Shown in pieces: positions 12,441-23,170 of a stretch of 64,000 nt of DNA. Source of the DNA: Boesenbergia rotunda (Eukaryota > Streptophyta > Magnoliopsida > Zingiberales > Zingiberaceae). Where the stretch lies: the NCBI GenBank assembly GCA_024364735.1, contig JAGFNQ010001183.1:107948-171947 (forward strand). The letters run 5' to 3'. The position numbers and the translations under genes are program-made. The number at the start of each line of letters is the position of its first letter. The first letter of the stretch is position 1. Below the pieces are notes generated by a model, which saw nothing but the letters and a program-made list of their open reading frames with translations, had not been told where the DNA came from and searched no databases.

Positions 12441-13028
12441 GTCCCTAAGGGAAAAAATGAGAAAGAGGCAAATGACTTACGTTAAAAAGAGTTCTTAGAG
12501 AAGAAGATGAAGACGAGGAGCACCTAGCCACGAAGCCAGAAGTTGGCTGAATGTCTTCATCTTCCCTTCTTATACAGAGGAAGCCGCCTACATGAAGGCA
12601 ATAGGGGCAAGGCACGTGGAAAGCAAGAAACCGCCACATCGGGGCAACACCAGAGAACAACCATCTGACGTAAGCCAGCTACAGCGGCGCACGTCAGTAA
12701 GAGGTCGTGAAGAAAGCCGTTGAAGAACGTGGTGATGGGGCATTCGCGAAAGGACCTTGTCGCCATCAAAGAGTGGCATGCGCCTTTATAACGGATGGAC
12801 AGGTATCATTGTGATACCTCGAAAGCCCTAGAAGCCTTTTGGGAAGGACAAAACCAAAAAGGGATTTCCTCGGGACCCGGGACAACTTGTACAATCCTAG
12901 GACCCCGTATAACTACCAAAGGAGCAGTAACAGGTGCAAAGACCCACTGGGACACAACTTCTTCTTCGCCACACTAGTCTGATCAGTCAGCAACACTTCC
13001 TTCGATCAGACATGAAGGGAGGGACTTG
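12441..13028 (+). other. 3' untranslated interior and polypurine tract
   Basis: No coding region is visible. The segment ends with GAAGGGAGGGACTTG (13014-13028), a purine-rich primer for plus-strand synthesis abutting the 3' LTR. Confidence 0.55.
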
Positions 13029-13769
13029 TGATGGGGTTGAATAGTCCTTGGCAGGACACGTGGGCTGAAGAAGCTGGGTGGCAAGATGTGGTGAGTCCGA
13101 GCGACTCCCCTTTCATAGCTCCAGGGACCCTCTCGGGAAGAGGAGCCTCCAGGGCCCCCCGCGGTAAACACACCCTGAAAATCAGATCAGAAAACCCCTC
13201 CCGTGATCACCCCGGGAAGTCGGGTCCCGAGACCACCTCGAGGAAGCGGAGCGCCCGCGACATCCCGGGCCAGAAGACCCCGAGATCACCTCGGGTGAGC
13301 GGAGCCCAGCAGCATTCGACCTCAAGTAACAGCCCCCCTTTTTTCTGGGATCTGTGGATAAGCATCCCCACTATCGCGGAGTTATCATGACCCTTAAATG
13401 TCGCAACGGGTCACACTTAATGACGGTGTGGACCGTTTCAAAAACTATCCTGTAACTGACGAGGGGGGGGGACGTGGGATAGGTCATGGGGACGCACCAA
13501 GGCAGTCGTCGTAGGTATAAATGGTATTCCAACCCCTCCGGTAAGGGGGTTACACATTCTTTACTATACACATACTGTCTTGTCTTCTCTCCCTCTTCTC
13601 CACCAAGGCACTGACTTGAGCGTCGAAGTAGGCTCTGCCGGACAACCTCCGGCGTGTTCCCCTAACGCTTGTGTTATTCTCGCAGGGTGCGGAGTTCCTC
13701 CCCTAACGTCAACATCCGCGTGGGCTGAACCGTGGTGACTGGTTGTCGAGGTCGATTTCATCCGAAACA
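13029..13769 (+). repeat. 3' LTR of the Tat-like element
   Basis: It starts TGATGGGGTTGA and ends CCGAAACA, 741 bp. It matches 2996-3298 plus 4730-5106. A solo copy of a related LTR lies at 54656-55389 and a diverged minus-strand relative at 20634-21615. A TATA-like GGTATAAATGG sits at 13515-13525. Confidence 0.8.
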
Positions 13770-14695
13770 TTTCAGACAAAAGATTTTAGATATTTACGGA
13801 ATATATTATATGTATTTATGATTTAAGATTTTAGGATTTAGATGTTAAGTTATGGTGGATTTAAGCTAATAAAATTCTCCTTCTAAGGTTCAGATTTTCC
13901 TCTTGAATTAATATTCAAAATAAAAAATATTAAATACTCATAAGTATATTATATGTATTTTAGATTTAAAATTTTAAAATTGAGTAAAAACACTCGCCTT
14001 GATTTAATTCTAGGTGCCTAAGTATTGTAGCCCATATATATAGTATTATTGCACGGAAGATCACCAATATATATATATATATATATATATACTGTTTATT
14101 TATTTTTAATCTCGATCATGTGTTTGATTGATGATTATTGTTGATAATGTTGATTATTTACCGAAGATTATTGAGAAAATTTTTATTTATTTATTTTAGG
14201 TATCGAACGATGATTCACGAGTAATCTTGCATGCCTGCACCGTTAACAAATGTCAGTAATTCGGGAATTCAATCCATAATATGATTAATTACCTCCATTC
14301 CTTCGTGCGGAAGAACGTGGCAGGTGGCTCACAAAGCGGGAGACTCATCATAAACAGGATGTCCGGCAAGCGGTGCTTGTTCAGCGTCGGCGCCGTTCTA
14401 GCCGAAGGCGCACTCATGCCGCCACTCGTTGACGACTGCCCTCTGCTCGCCAAGGGCCCGAGGTGGAAAGCGGCTCGCTAGAAAGCTCAGCTGGTGACGT
14501 TCGGGTGGCGATGTGCGTGAGGGACGATCGCCTATTTTTTGTTTAAAAAAAAAAGTTTTCATTTAATGTAGATTTTTAATTAAAACTTTGATTATTGAAT
14601 CAATCCATTACGATCTATAGTTGAGATAAATTAAATAGATTTAATCTAAAACCTAACAAAATTTATTCAAACAAAATCTAAAATAATAAAAAAAA

Positions 14696-14783
<88 letters not shown>

Positions 14784-15030
14784 CCATAATAATAATAATA
14801 ATAATAATAATTTGTTTTGTTTTATTAGTCGATTCACGATTAATACAATTCTATATACTAATTTATATATTAAAATCTCCAAACAAATAATTTTTTATTA
14901 CATCAAATAATATTAAATTATATTTTATTTTTTATAACTTGATTATATAATTACTTAATAATTATATAACTAAGATTATACATATAATCTTGAATCAAAC
15001 GCCCACGAGTAATATTTCAAGACAGATATG
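13770..15030. other. AT-rich intergenic region with microsatellites
   Basis: It contains an (AT)n run at about 14068-14091, a longer broken (AT)n run at 14699-14780 and an (AAT)n run at 14788-14811. A GC-rich island lies at 14281-14520. No conserved gene was recognised outside the island. Confidence 0.5.
14281..14481 (+). other. Isolated GC-rich open frame of 66 codons, function unknown
   Basis: A single frame reads MINYLHSFVRKNVAGGSQSG and then MSGKRCLFSVGAVLAEGALM before stopping at 14481. The base composition is far more GC-rich than the flanks and more like the coding sequence of the dirigent genes. I recognise no domain. It may be a captured fragment of a gene carried by a transposon, or a chance frame. 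No promoter or intron signals were evident. Confidence 0.2.
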
Positions 15031-15519
15031 GTCTTTTTTTTTGAAAATTTAAGTTTGACAATTAATTAATTGCTCTAGCACGGCACAATTAACTAATTGA
15101 ATGCAGCACTTTGTCCTTAGCTTTGAGGGGAAAAAAAAATTAAATACTCTTGATGCGTCTCACGTGCAAATTAATTTAACAATGAAGTAATTATATTAAA
15201 ATATTTCATTTTTTTCACTATAATTTATCTTCGGCGACTTGATATTATAGCATTGCCGTTGATAGTTCTCAAATTCTTATCACAGCCGCCCTAGATCACT
15301 AAGAATAGTTCACTATTCCATAAAAAGAATCAATGATATTAATAATAGATGTATGAAATGATAAATGTATAAAGATTCTAGTGGCCGTTTTGGTGTTTTG
15401 TAAAATTGAAAAAGAAGCCAAGGGCCAAAATAGAATTCCCTTGTTGCATATATATAAAGGTAGCTAGGCTTCCAATTAGTTTCATCTCCCATCATTAATG
15501 CTTAATTAACTATTGCACG
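15030..15519 (+). promoter_or_regulatory. Upstream region of dirigent gene 1
   Basis: About 490 bases that recur, diverged, ahead of dirigent gene 2 (18075-18602) and in a third block at 20165-20440 and 21935-22157. Conserved elements are a TTTGACAATTAATTAATTGC block, a G-box-like CTCACGTGCAAATTAATTTA (15158-15177), and a TATA box in ATATATATAAAGG (15449-15461). The TATA box is followed by the shared leader GCTTCCAATTAGTTTCATCT. Conservation between copies supports function as promoter and 5' leader. Confidence 0.6.
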
Positions 15520-16038
15520 ATGGAAGTCGTTGTCTCGTTTCCTTCTCTCATCTTCTTCCTTCTCCTCTCCTTTGCCATGGTGGCCTTCTCCCAGAACTAC
15601 TCCGACCACTTGCATTTTTATTTCCTAGAACGCGTCGTGGGTTCCCCCAACGCCACGGCAGTGGTGTCAGTGAACCTCCACCCGGAATCCCCTAACGGAG
15701 GCTTCGGCAACATCGGGGTGATCGACAACATTCTCCTCGAGGGGCCCGAGCCTAGCTCGCCAGTCATCGGCCGGGCGCAAGGGCTCGCCGTGTTCTCAGA
15801 TTTGACAGGACTTAGCATGACGACGGCCGTGAACTTGGTGTTCACCGCCGGCGAGTACAACGGGAGTTCGTTGGTCATGTTCGGGAGGTACGAGCTGCAG
15901 GGAAGAGTGTCGGACCGGAGCATCATAGGAGGAAGCGGACAGTTCCGGCTGGCCAGGGGCTACGCCCTGAGCCAACTGGTCGATGCCACGGCCACCACAG
16001 TTACTGCTGAGTTCGATGTTTATATCACATATCCGTGA
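15520..16038 (+). CDS. Dirigent protein 1
   Basis: Single-exon gene for 172 residues, a typical dirigent length. Residues 1-24 form a hydrophobic signal peptide (SLIFFLLLSFAMVAFS), so the product should be secreted to the apoplast. The dirigent barrel follows. Family marks are LHFYFLERVVGSPN near residue 31, GNIGVIDNILLEGPEPSS near 63, the VIGRAQG strand near 82, NLVFTAGEYNGSSL near 105, and IIGGSGQFRLARGYAL near 135. Sequons NYS, NAT and NGS suggest N-glycosylation. Dirigent proteins bind radical intermediates and steer stereoselective phenoxy coupling in lignan and lignin-like pathways, without oxidising activity themselves. The substrate of this one cannot be told from sequence. It forms a tandem pair with 18603-19118 and shares its promoter. 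The ATG at 15520 is preferred because it starts the signal peptide and aligns with the second copy. Confidence 0.93.
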   Translation: MEVVVSFPSLIFFLLLSFAMVAFSQNYSDHLHFYFLERVVGSPNATAVVSVNLHPESPNGGFGNIGVIDNILLEGPEPSSPVIGRAQGLAVFSDLTGLSMTTAVNLVFTAGEYNGSSLVMFGRYELQGRVSDRSIIGGSGQFRLARGYALSQLVDATATTVTAEFDVYITYP

Positions 16039-16112
16039 CCTTGATGAATATGTCTTTTACGAAGTAATATTTGCGAAGTAATAAATGATACTTGTATTAA
16101 GGTTCTTAGCTT

Positions 16113-16158
<46 letters not shown>

Positions 16159-18074
16159 AATTTGTTTTTTTTCTAAATACTAAAATTTAATCCGTAAACT
16201 CATAAAATTCTAAATGTCACAAACAGACAAAATTGAGCTAGCATATATAGATGCACATAATATTGGGTCACCCTATCTCCACATAATAGAATGATGATTA
16301 ATATATGAGTTTTATCACTATTGGGTCGTCCTAAGATTAATACGAAAAAGATAAATTATGAGGATTATTAATCCGGATACTGTGACTAATATGTGAGAAG
16401 GACGGACACATTAATTTTACTAAATTTTAACTTTTAAATCTTACATACTAATTATTAATCGATCGTGTGAGAATAAATAATAATATTTATGTTGCCTGAG
16501 AACATGGGTTGGCCGGCATGTATTAATATTGATGTCCATCCTCTATATCCGTGAACTGCTGCCTCCCAGACAGCCAAATTACACAAGGTAGAAAGTTACT
16601 AAAGATGACAGTAATCTACAACATTGCCCGTGAAGAAGCTTCAAAGAGGAGCCATCGTGGGACCTAATTTATTTTATATAGATTTTTTTTTTCTAATATA
16701 TATATTATTTGTGAATAATTATAGTTAGTCTAATAGTAAATTTTCTCTTTTTTTTTAACACAGTCCTCCGGATGATTAAATTTAATATTTTTTTAATCTT
16801 GTGCACCTCCTATTTAATCTTATGCACCTCCTACTTGTAAGTAAGGCTGGGATCACCATGCATTTATCAGGAATTTGTGCCCCACAAATGTCTTATATAT
16901 CTTTTACTACGTCGAAAGCAAATCAACAGAAAAATTCAATTCTTGTCGATTAATTCATAAAGTTGATAAAACTCCTTGGCCTTATGGATTTGGTCATATT
17001 TTGACTTCTAAAATGTATTTGCTTGTATACGCCAACACTTTGCAGTATAATGTACATTCAAAAACATCATTATCGGAAGTAATTAATGATTTAACTCTGT
17101 TCTTCTTCTTCATGAGAGATGCAGACCAACAATAATATGACTAAATTAATCGAGTTTTGCCATCAAAATCGAACTATATGAATTTAATTAATTAGTTGTA
17201 AATTAATCAGTTATCAAATTAACAGATTAACGATGTTGGTTGGAAATATAATCAAAATTTTACGTTAGAAATAAATGGGAAAATCAAGAGTTTCTAAGAT
17301 GGAAAACATATCAATTGGTATGAAATCATTTGGGTAAAATCTAAAAATAAATTCATGAGGATTTAGATTCAAAATGGATATTATCATATCATCATTATGA
17401 AAATATATACATTATTTTAGTGTTAACAAGTAGTATTATAGTCATGATTCAGATCGAACTATCTGAGTGAATCCTAGACGACAAACGATCCAAACATATC
17501 AATGGTTGTCTTGACCGTGTGCTTGAGAGGAATTTCGGAACAAGTTGACCAAATGCTTGAAAAAGTTAAGGGTGAACGGATATTGAGGAGAACCTTGACT
17601 ATAAAAATAATAATGGTCCTGTATTTAAGGAGATCATTATATAATATATGAATTATTATCTGATTCAAATATTTCAGTCAAATAAAATTTTAATTTAATT
17701 GATTTAATTGATTTATAAATTTTAAAATCAAAATTGATGGAATATTTTATTTTATTTTTAAATAGATTTTTGAAAATTAACCGAATATTTAATTAATTCA
17801 GTCATTAATTCACACCAATCTATTCAAACAGTAAACAACAGAGCCCGAATTAGATATGTGATACTCTCACCCAACAAGTTAGACAGATGTTCAAGAGGAG
17901 CTAGTTTACAGGTCGATCAAGCCCGACATGTGTTTAGGCCCAATAATAATAATAATAATTTGTATTTAGTCCATATGTGTAATATTAATAATAATTGGTA
18001 TTTACATAGAAATATGTATTATTTATTTAGTAGTTCATTCCTAAATTTCTCACTTTATTTTATTTATTCATAAG
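16039..18074. other. AT-rich spacer between the dirigent genes
   Basis: The spacer has an (AT)n run at about 16119-16156, many short AT-rich open frames without similarity, and a dispersed repeat at 17862-17945 that is related to 2636-2695. An (AAT)n stretch follows at 17941-17959. The polyadenylation region of dirigent gene 1 is probably within 16040-16110. No further gene was seen. Confidence 0.5.
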
Positions 18075-18602
18075 TGTTTTCATGACAGATGTTTTTTTTT
18101 TGAAAATTTAAGTTTGACAATTAATAATTGAACTAGCACGGCACATTACAAACAAAGATGTGGCGGTTCTTAAACGTAGCCCCTATATGCATCGTTGTCT
18201 TTGAAAAAAAAAAATTAAATACTCTCAATGCCTCTCACGTGCAAATTAATTTAACTATGAAGTTAATGTATTAAAATATTTTCATTTCTTTTACGACAAT
18301 TTATCTTCGGATCGACATTATAACATTGCCCTTGATAGCTTCTCAAATTCTTATCACTTCATTGATCCCTGGATCATTAAGAATAAATATTTCACTATTC
18401 CATAAAATCAACGATATTAATAAAAGGATAAAATATAAAGATTCTAGGGAGCGTTTTGTTGTTTTTTAAAAATGAAAAAGAAATTGTAGAAGAAAATAAC
18501 TAGAAGAGCTAAATAAAATCCCTCAATTCTATATATATAAAGGTAGCTAGGCTTCCAATTAGTTTCATCTCCCTTCGATCGTTAATGCTTAACTATTGCA
18601 TG
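18075..18602 (+). promoter_or_regulatory. Upstream region of dirigent gene 2
   Basis: This is homologous to the upstream block of dirigent gene 1. It includes CTCACGTGCAAATTAATTTA (18234-18253), the TATA box in TATATATATAAAGG (about 18531-18544), and the leader GCTTCCAATTAGTTTCATCT. It differs by small indels and by the additional GGCGGTTCTTAAACGTAGCC, a phrase also present in the third copy at 20260. Confidence 0.6.
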
Positions 18603-19118
18603 ATGGCAGTCCTCGTCTCGTTTCCCTATTTCATCCTCTTCCTCCTCCTCTCCTCTGCCATGCTGGCCTTTGCCCAGAACTACTCCGACCACCTTCATTT
18701 TTACTTCCTAGAACGCGTCGCGGGATCCCCCAACGCGACGGCAGCAGTGTCAGTGAACCTCCACCCGGAATCCCCTGTCGGAGGCTTCGGCAACATCGGG
18801 GTGATGGACGACATTCTCCTCGAGGGGCCCGAGCCAAGCTCACCGGTCATCGGCCGGGCGCAAGGGCTCGTCGTGTACTCAGATTTGTCAGGACGTAGCG
18901 CGACGACGGCCGTGAACTTGGTGTTCACCGCCGGAGAGCACAACGGTAGCTCGTTGGCCATGTTCGGGAGGTACGAGTTAGGAGAAGTGTCGGAACGGAG
19001 CATCATAGGCGGGACCGGACAGTTCCGTCTGGCCAGGGGCTACGCCCAGAGCCAACTGGTCGATGCCACGGCCACGACACTCACTGCTGAGTTTGATGTT
19101 CATATCTCATATCCTTGA
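18603..19118 (+). CDS. Dirigent protein 2
   Basis: Single-exon gene of 171 residues from the ATG at 18603; an adjacent ATG at 18600 would add one Met. A further in-frame upstream ATG at 18585 would add residues with no counterpart in gene 1. The protein has an N-terminal signal peptide (YFILFLLLSSAMLAFA) followed by the same dirigent barrel: LHFYFLERVAGSPN, GNIGVMDDILLEGPEPSS, VIGRAQG, NLVFTAGEHNGSSL and IIGGTGQFRLARGYAQ. Compared with gene 1 it differs at roughly thirty positions and lacks one residue around YELGEVSERS. The sequons NYS, NAT and NGS are kept. Predicted role: secreted stereochemical guide for phenoxy radical coupling; substrate unknown. It arose by local duplication of gene 1 or vice versa, promoter included. 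Confidence 0.93.
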   Translation: MAVLVSFPYFILFLLLSSAMLAFAQNYSDHLHFYFLERVAGSPNATAAVSVNLHPESPVGGFGNIGVMDDILLEGPEPSSPVIGRAQGLVVYSDLSGRSATTAVNLVFTAGEHNGSSLAMFGRYELGEVSERSIIGGTGQFRLARGYAQSQLVDATATTLTAEFDVHISYP

Positions 19119-20162
19119 CCTTGATGAATACTTCTTCTGCTAAGTAATATATATAGATACTTGTATTAAGGTTCTTAGATATATAAATGTATGCCAATAA
19201 ATTAAATGAACATTTATTAATATCTATAAAACATAATTTTTTGTTAGTACGAATACAGACGTGACATTTACAGGAAATTTACAATTCCCGCTTAAATCAA
19301 ATAGGACATGTAATCTTTGCATGTTACTTAGAAAATATGATCTTTGCATGTTATTTCTCATTTTAATTTTTTATTTAATAATAAAAATTGACATATATAT
19401 ATTATCACTAAATATGTTATTTGAATTATGTAAAATTTTTGTGCATCGCACGGGTATTACACTAGTTGGATGATAAAGGAGAGCTTGAGAGATTGTAATT
19501 AGTTGATATATCTTGGAGTTTATATGGGAAAATAATATTACTTAATATACACATACGGTTGAATCTAGATATGGCAAAAGATCTAGGTTGTCCAATTAGT
19601 TGTTACCCGAGATTGTTCGATAGTTAAAGAAAGTCAAAGTGATTTTAAAAATTAAAAGTCAAAGGTCCATTTTAACTCATATAAATAGCGCTTATGTCTT
19701 AAAATTGGGAAATTTTCTTAAACTCCTCAAGTTCAAACTCAACTTTGCATGCAGTCCTTATTTAAAGTTTTCTTTGCATGCAGTTCCTGATGGGATTGAC
19801 AAGATAATTCTGTGAATATTATTTGAAAAAAAATTGAGTATAAAAGTTAGAAAATTGAGTATGTAAGATTGCATCCACCACATCAAGAAACTATGTATTT
19901 AATTTTCACTCTTTTATACTCACTTTTTACTCTTTTATACTTATTTTTCACTGATGTATATTCAATTTTCACTCTTTTATACTCAATCTATCAGGGAGTA
20001 AATGTAAAGAATTTATCAAATAGAGAGTGGAAGCAAAGATCAAATGGGGATTGAGGAGTTTTCTGTAATTTATCGCCTTAAAAAACAATAAATAAAATAC
20101 TTGCCATATATTAAGAAATACCCATATTTTTTTAGTCGATCTCCCACTATCCTGGCTTTGTT
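19119..20162. other. AT-rich spacer
   Basis: It contains the likely 3' end of dirigent gene 2 (up to about 19170) and a short repeated phrase TTTTCACTCTTTTATACTCA, which occurs around 19905-19990. No conserved protein was seen. Confidence 0.45.
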
Positions 20163-20440
20163 AAACTGATGTTTCCACGACAGATATGGTCTTTTTGAAA
20201 ATCTAAGTTTGACAATTAATTAATTGCTTTAGCACGGCACGTTACAAACAACGACGCGGCGGTTCTTAAACGTAGCCTTTGTCCTTAGCTTTGAACAAAA
20301 AAACAAGTTAAATACTCCTAGTCTCTCACGTGCAAATTAATTTAAAGATGAAGTTATTGTATTAAAATATTTTCATTTCTTTGCTATTCGATATTATGAC
20401 ATTATCCTCACCGTTCTCAAATTATCACTATCTTTATGAT
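20163..20440 (+). promoter_or_regulatory. Orphan third copy of the dirigent upstream region, distal half
   Basis: Sequence matches 15030-15270 and 18075-18340: GACAGATATGGTC, AAGTTTGACAATTAATTAAT, TAGCACGGCAC, GGCGGTTCTTAAACGTAGCC and CTCACGTGCAAATTAATTTA (20327-20346). No dirigent coding sequence follows. The proximal half of the same upstream region appears at 21935-22157, after an inserted LTR, and is cut by another solo LTR at 22158. Confidence 0.65.
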
Positions 20441-20633
20441 AACGTCATCCTCTCCACGTGTTAATTATAACATCCAAAGATTGTCAATAGTCCTTGTATT
20501 AGTTCTATGATAGATTGAAACGAACGAATCACGTTTTTACCATCTCAAATTCTTTTCATTTCGTCCCACGTAATAGACAGATGGGTGAGACGACTAACAC
20601 ATGTGATATTATAATCTCAAATTCTTATCACTT

Positions 20634-21615
20634 TGCTCCGGAACTACGACCTACGATTCGATGATCAAATATTATAATATATTTGTTTCCGAAGCGAACG
20701 ACAGGGATGTCGAGTCATCAAAACACAGCCCAAGATGACGGTGACGAAGAGAAGATGTCCACGCCCTGTGAGATTAACACGAGTATTAAAGGGAACGTAC
20801 CAGGAGATTTTTCGATGGAGCTCTTTACGACGCTCAAGTCAGGAATTTTAGGGGGCGTTTAGTTTGCTCCATTTTTTATTTTCATTTTTCAAAAAATCAT
20901 ATTTTTTTATTTTCTGAAAAATAATTTTATTTCATTTTCTATTTTTCCAGAAAACGCTATATCTCTTTCTGAAAAATAAGGCTAGAAAATGCAAACCAAA
21001 CACATTTTTCCAAAAAATTACATTTTCTACCTAAAATGAAAATAGAAAATAAGCATACCAAACGCAGCATTATCTTTTTCGGAGGATAACGAGAAATCAA
21101 GTTTTCTATTAGTTCGGAAAGCTTAGCCCCCTTACTTGGATGCCGAGGCATCTTATATACCCGAGGTCTTTATCACACGTGTCCCCACGTTCTCCTCCAC
21201 GTTCCATAATCATCGATTACTTGATAGATATCCTTTCTTTTAATAACGACTACTACGATCATTAAGGCTTTAATTACCGTGCGTTGTGAATAATAATTAT
21301 CCGATGACTTTCCTGTTCTAGGAGGAACGGATACTTGAAGTCGGATTTTTTTGATCTTTATGTTGATCTTTGGGCTCCACTCTCCCGAGTTAGTCTCAGG
21401 GTTTCATCATCTCCCGAGCTGACCTCGGGGCCTTTATCCATTTTCTCGAGATAGTTTCGGGAGCCCGATTCCTGGTCTATTCTCGGGGACTTCCATTTTC
21501 CCGAGGTAGTCTCGGGAGCCTGATTTCCGGTCTGATCTCGGGGCTCTGGTTCGGCGAGTTATGCCACGTAGCTTCTCCAGGTCACGTGTCTACCCCGGGA
21601 CACTCATCCATATCA
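20634..21615 (-). mobile_element. Diverged solo LTR related to the Tat-like element, minus strand
   Basis: Read on the minus strand it starts TGATATGGATGAGTG at 21615 and carries ACACGTGACCTGGAGAAGCT, parallel to the ACACGTGGGCTGAAGAAGCT of the LTR at 13029. Several CTCGGGA-type blocks follow, and it ends near GTTCCGGAGCA at 20634. No internal coding region is present. A small MITE (20851-21069) sits inside. The target duplication is not clear, so the ends are approximate. Confidence 0.5.
20851..21069. mobile_element. Tourist/PIF-like MITE
   Basis: A 219-bp element with terminal inverted repeats GGGGGCGTTTAGTTTGCT and its imperfect complement (ATGCTTATTT side ending CCAAACGCAGCA). It is flanked by 3-bp duplications TTA (20848-20850, 21070-21072), as expected for PIF/Harbinger-derived MITEs. 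It has no coding capacity and is AT-rich inside. Confidence 0.75.
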
Positions 21616-22157
21616 ATATTTATAAAAATTTTTAAGGACAAAATTACGCTTCAACTTACCCGGATCGTAATCCGTAATCAACTAATATTTAAGTTAACTT
21701 TCACTTATACATAATATTAATTTTAAATTAAAAAAAGACTTTTAGTTCGGGATCCACTCGGATGATATTTTTAATCTGGGTGGGCTATCATTTCTGATTC
21801 TGTTATTGTAAATATGAAATATAATGAGATATTGAATTCCTAAATCACCCTACAAGTACCTCTCCATTTATTTTAGTGATAAAAATTTTCATAAAAGTAA
21901 ATCAATCACTTTATATTCAATGTTACCTTATTTATCATTTCAAATTCTTATCACTTCGCCCCAAATTCATCATTAATAAGAATAAATATTACACCATTCT
22001 ATTCCATAAAAAGAAGTAACGATATTAATAATAGAGGTATAAAATGATAAAAGTATAAAGATTCAGGGGGCCTTTTGTTGTTTTCTAAAATTGAAAAAAA
22101 ATAAGACAGAAAATAACTAGATGCTAATAGACCAAATAAAATTTCCTTAGTTTTATA
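21616..22157. other. Spacer plus proximal half of the orphan dirigent upstream region
   Basis: Positions 21935-22150 match the TATA-proximal part of the dirigent promoters (CAAATTCTTATCACTTCG, CTATTCCATAAAAAGAA, ATAATAGAGGTATAAAATGA, CTAAAATTGAAAAAAAATAAG). The match ends in TTTTATA exactly where the solo LTR at 22158 begins. The TATA box, leader and gene that should follow are absent. Confidence 0.6.
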
Positions 22158-23165
22158 TGTTGGAGGATATTTTCGAGATTTTATAATAAATTAAAATTAC
22201 TAAAATAACTTCAACTAATCTCTGTTGAGTGGCCCGAGCTGCTTCTTCTTCAGTCAACAGTTTCCCGAGCGGAATTCCAGAGCTCCCGAGTTAGCTCCCG
22301 AGCTGGATCCCGAAGCTGCCGAGTGAGATCCCGAGCAGATTTCCCGAGTGGCCGAAAGAGCTCCGAGTGGCCGAGTGAGCGTGAGCTCCCGAGCAGAATC
22401 ACCTGACCCGAGCAGTTTTCCCGAGCTCCCGAGTGGAATTCCCGAGTGGCCGAGTGAGCTCCCGAGCAGCTGAGCGGAATTCCCAAACTGGAATTCTTGA
22501 GTGGAGTTTCCCGACTGGGGTCTCCCGAGTAGTGGTCGGACGTCTCCCGACCAGGAATATTGCTGAGGCCTGTGCAACGCAGTTTCCTTGAAACAGATTC
22601 GTCCTCCTTCGACGGTGATTCGAGGCTCAGATGGACTTCTGTCTTTCAGGATACAACAACCGAACCACGGGCGCAACGGAGCACTCGTTGCTCGTGGCGA
22701 ACTGAGGATGTACCGAATTTCGTAGCGTCTGTGTGTTTTGCTCTCAGCCTCCTTTTATAGGTTCAGACCCCGCAGTCGTAAATGACGAATTAATCGTCAT
22801 TTAATGCATCAGTTACAGTTGAGCAAAAATCAATTTGGCAAAACATTGGTTCATCTGCTTGGACAAATTTTGCCCCGACCGGTCGGACATTCACTTGGTT
22901 CGGTACAAATCCGGGCCCTGGATTTGCACCCCCCTTACGCACCCACGCGTGAGAGAGAGTCTCTCCCCTAGCATATGTTCACAACTATCATGCTTGTGAT
23001 ACAATATAAACAAAACATTTTACCTTAAAACTCTCAATGTGGGACTAAAGCTCCACTCACAAGGAAGTCCCTTTATTCTCCTCCTCATTTTCTACTGACT
23101 AGAAAGTTTCAATATGGGACTAAAATCCCACCACCTCCCTTTTCATTTACACTAGATATCCAATA
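22158..23165. mobile_element. Solo LTR, family with CCCGAG repeats, copy 1
   Basis: It begins TGTTGGAGGATA and ends ATATCCAATA, is 1,008 bp long, and is flanked by a perfect 5-bp duplication TTATA (22153-22157 and 23166-23170). The left third (22260-22540) is made of repeated short GAGCTCCCGAG, GAGTGGCCGAG and GGAATTCCCGAG phrases. A second copy lies at 24678-25511. No coding domain is present; the short open frames are repeat artefacts. Confidence 0.85.
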
Positions 23166-23170
23166 TTATA

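Larger units (their letters stand above)
2996..13769 (+). mobile_element. Non-autonomous Ty3/gypsy LTR retrotransposon (Tat-like, gag-protease only)
   Basis: The two LTRs begin TGATGG and end in a GAACA or AAACA sequence; they share long stretches. Between them lie a leader, gag and protease remnants on the plus strand (5155-7128), an 83-bp tandem array, a long unassigned stretch, a degenerate antisense ORF and a polypurine tract (AAGGGAGGGA) just before the 3' LTR. No reverse transcriptase, RNase H or integrase is visible, so the element depended on relatives for movement. Gag plus an antisense ORF plus a tandem array is the layout of the Tat/Retand/RIRE2 lineage. A clean 5-bp target duplication was not seen. 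Several frameshifts show it is dead. Confidence 0.75.
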
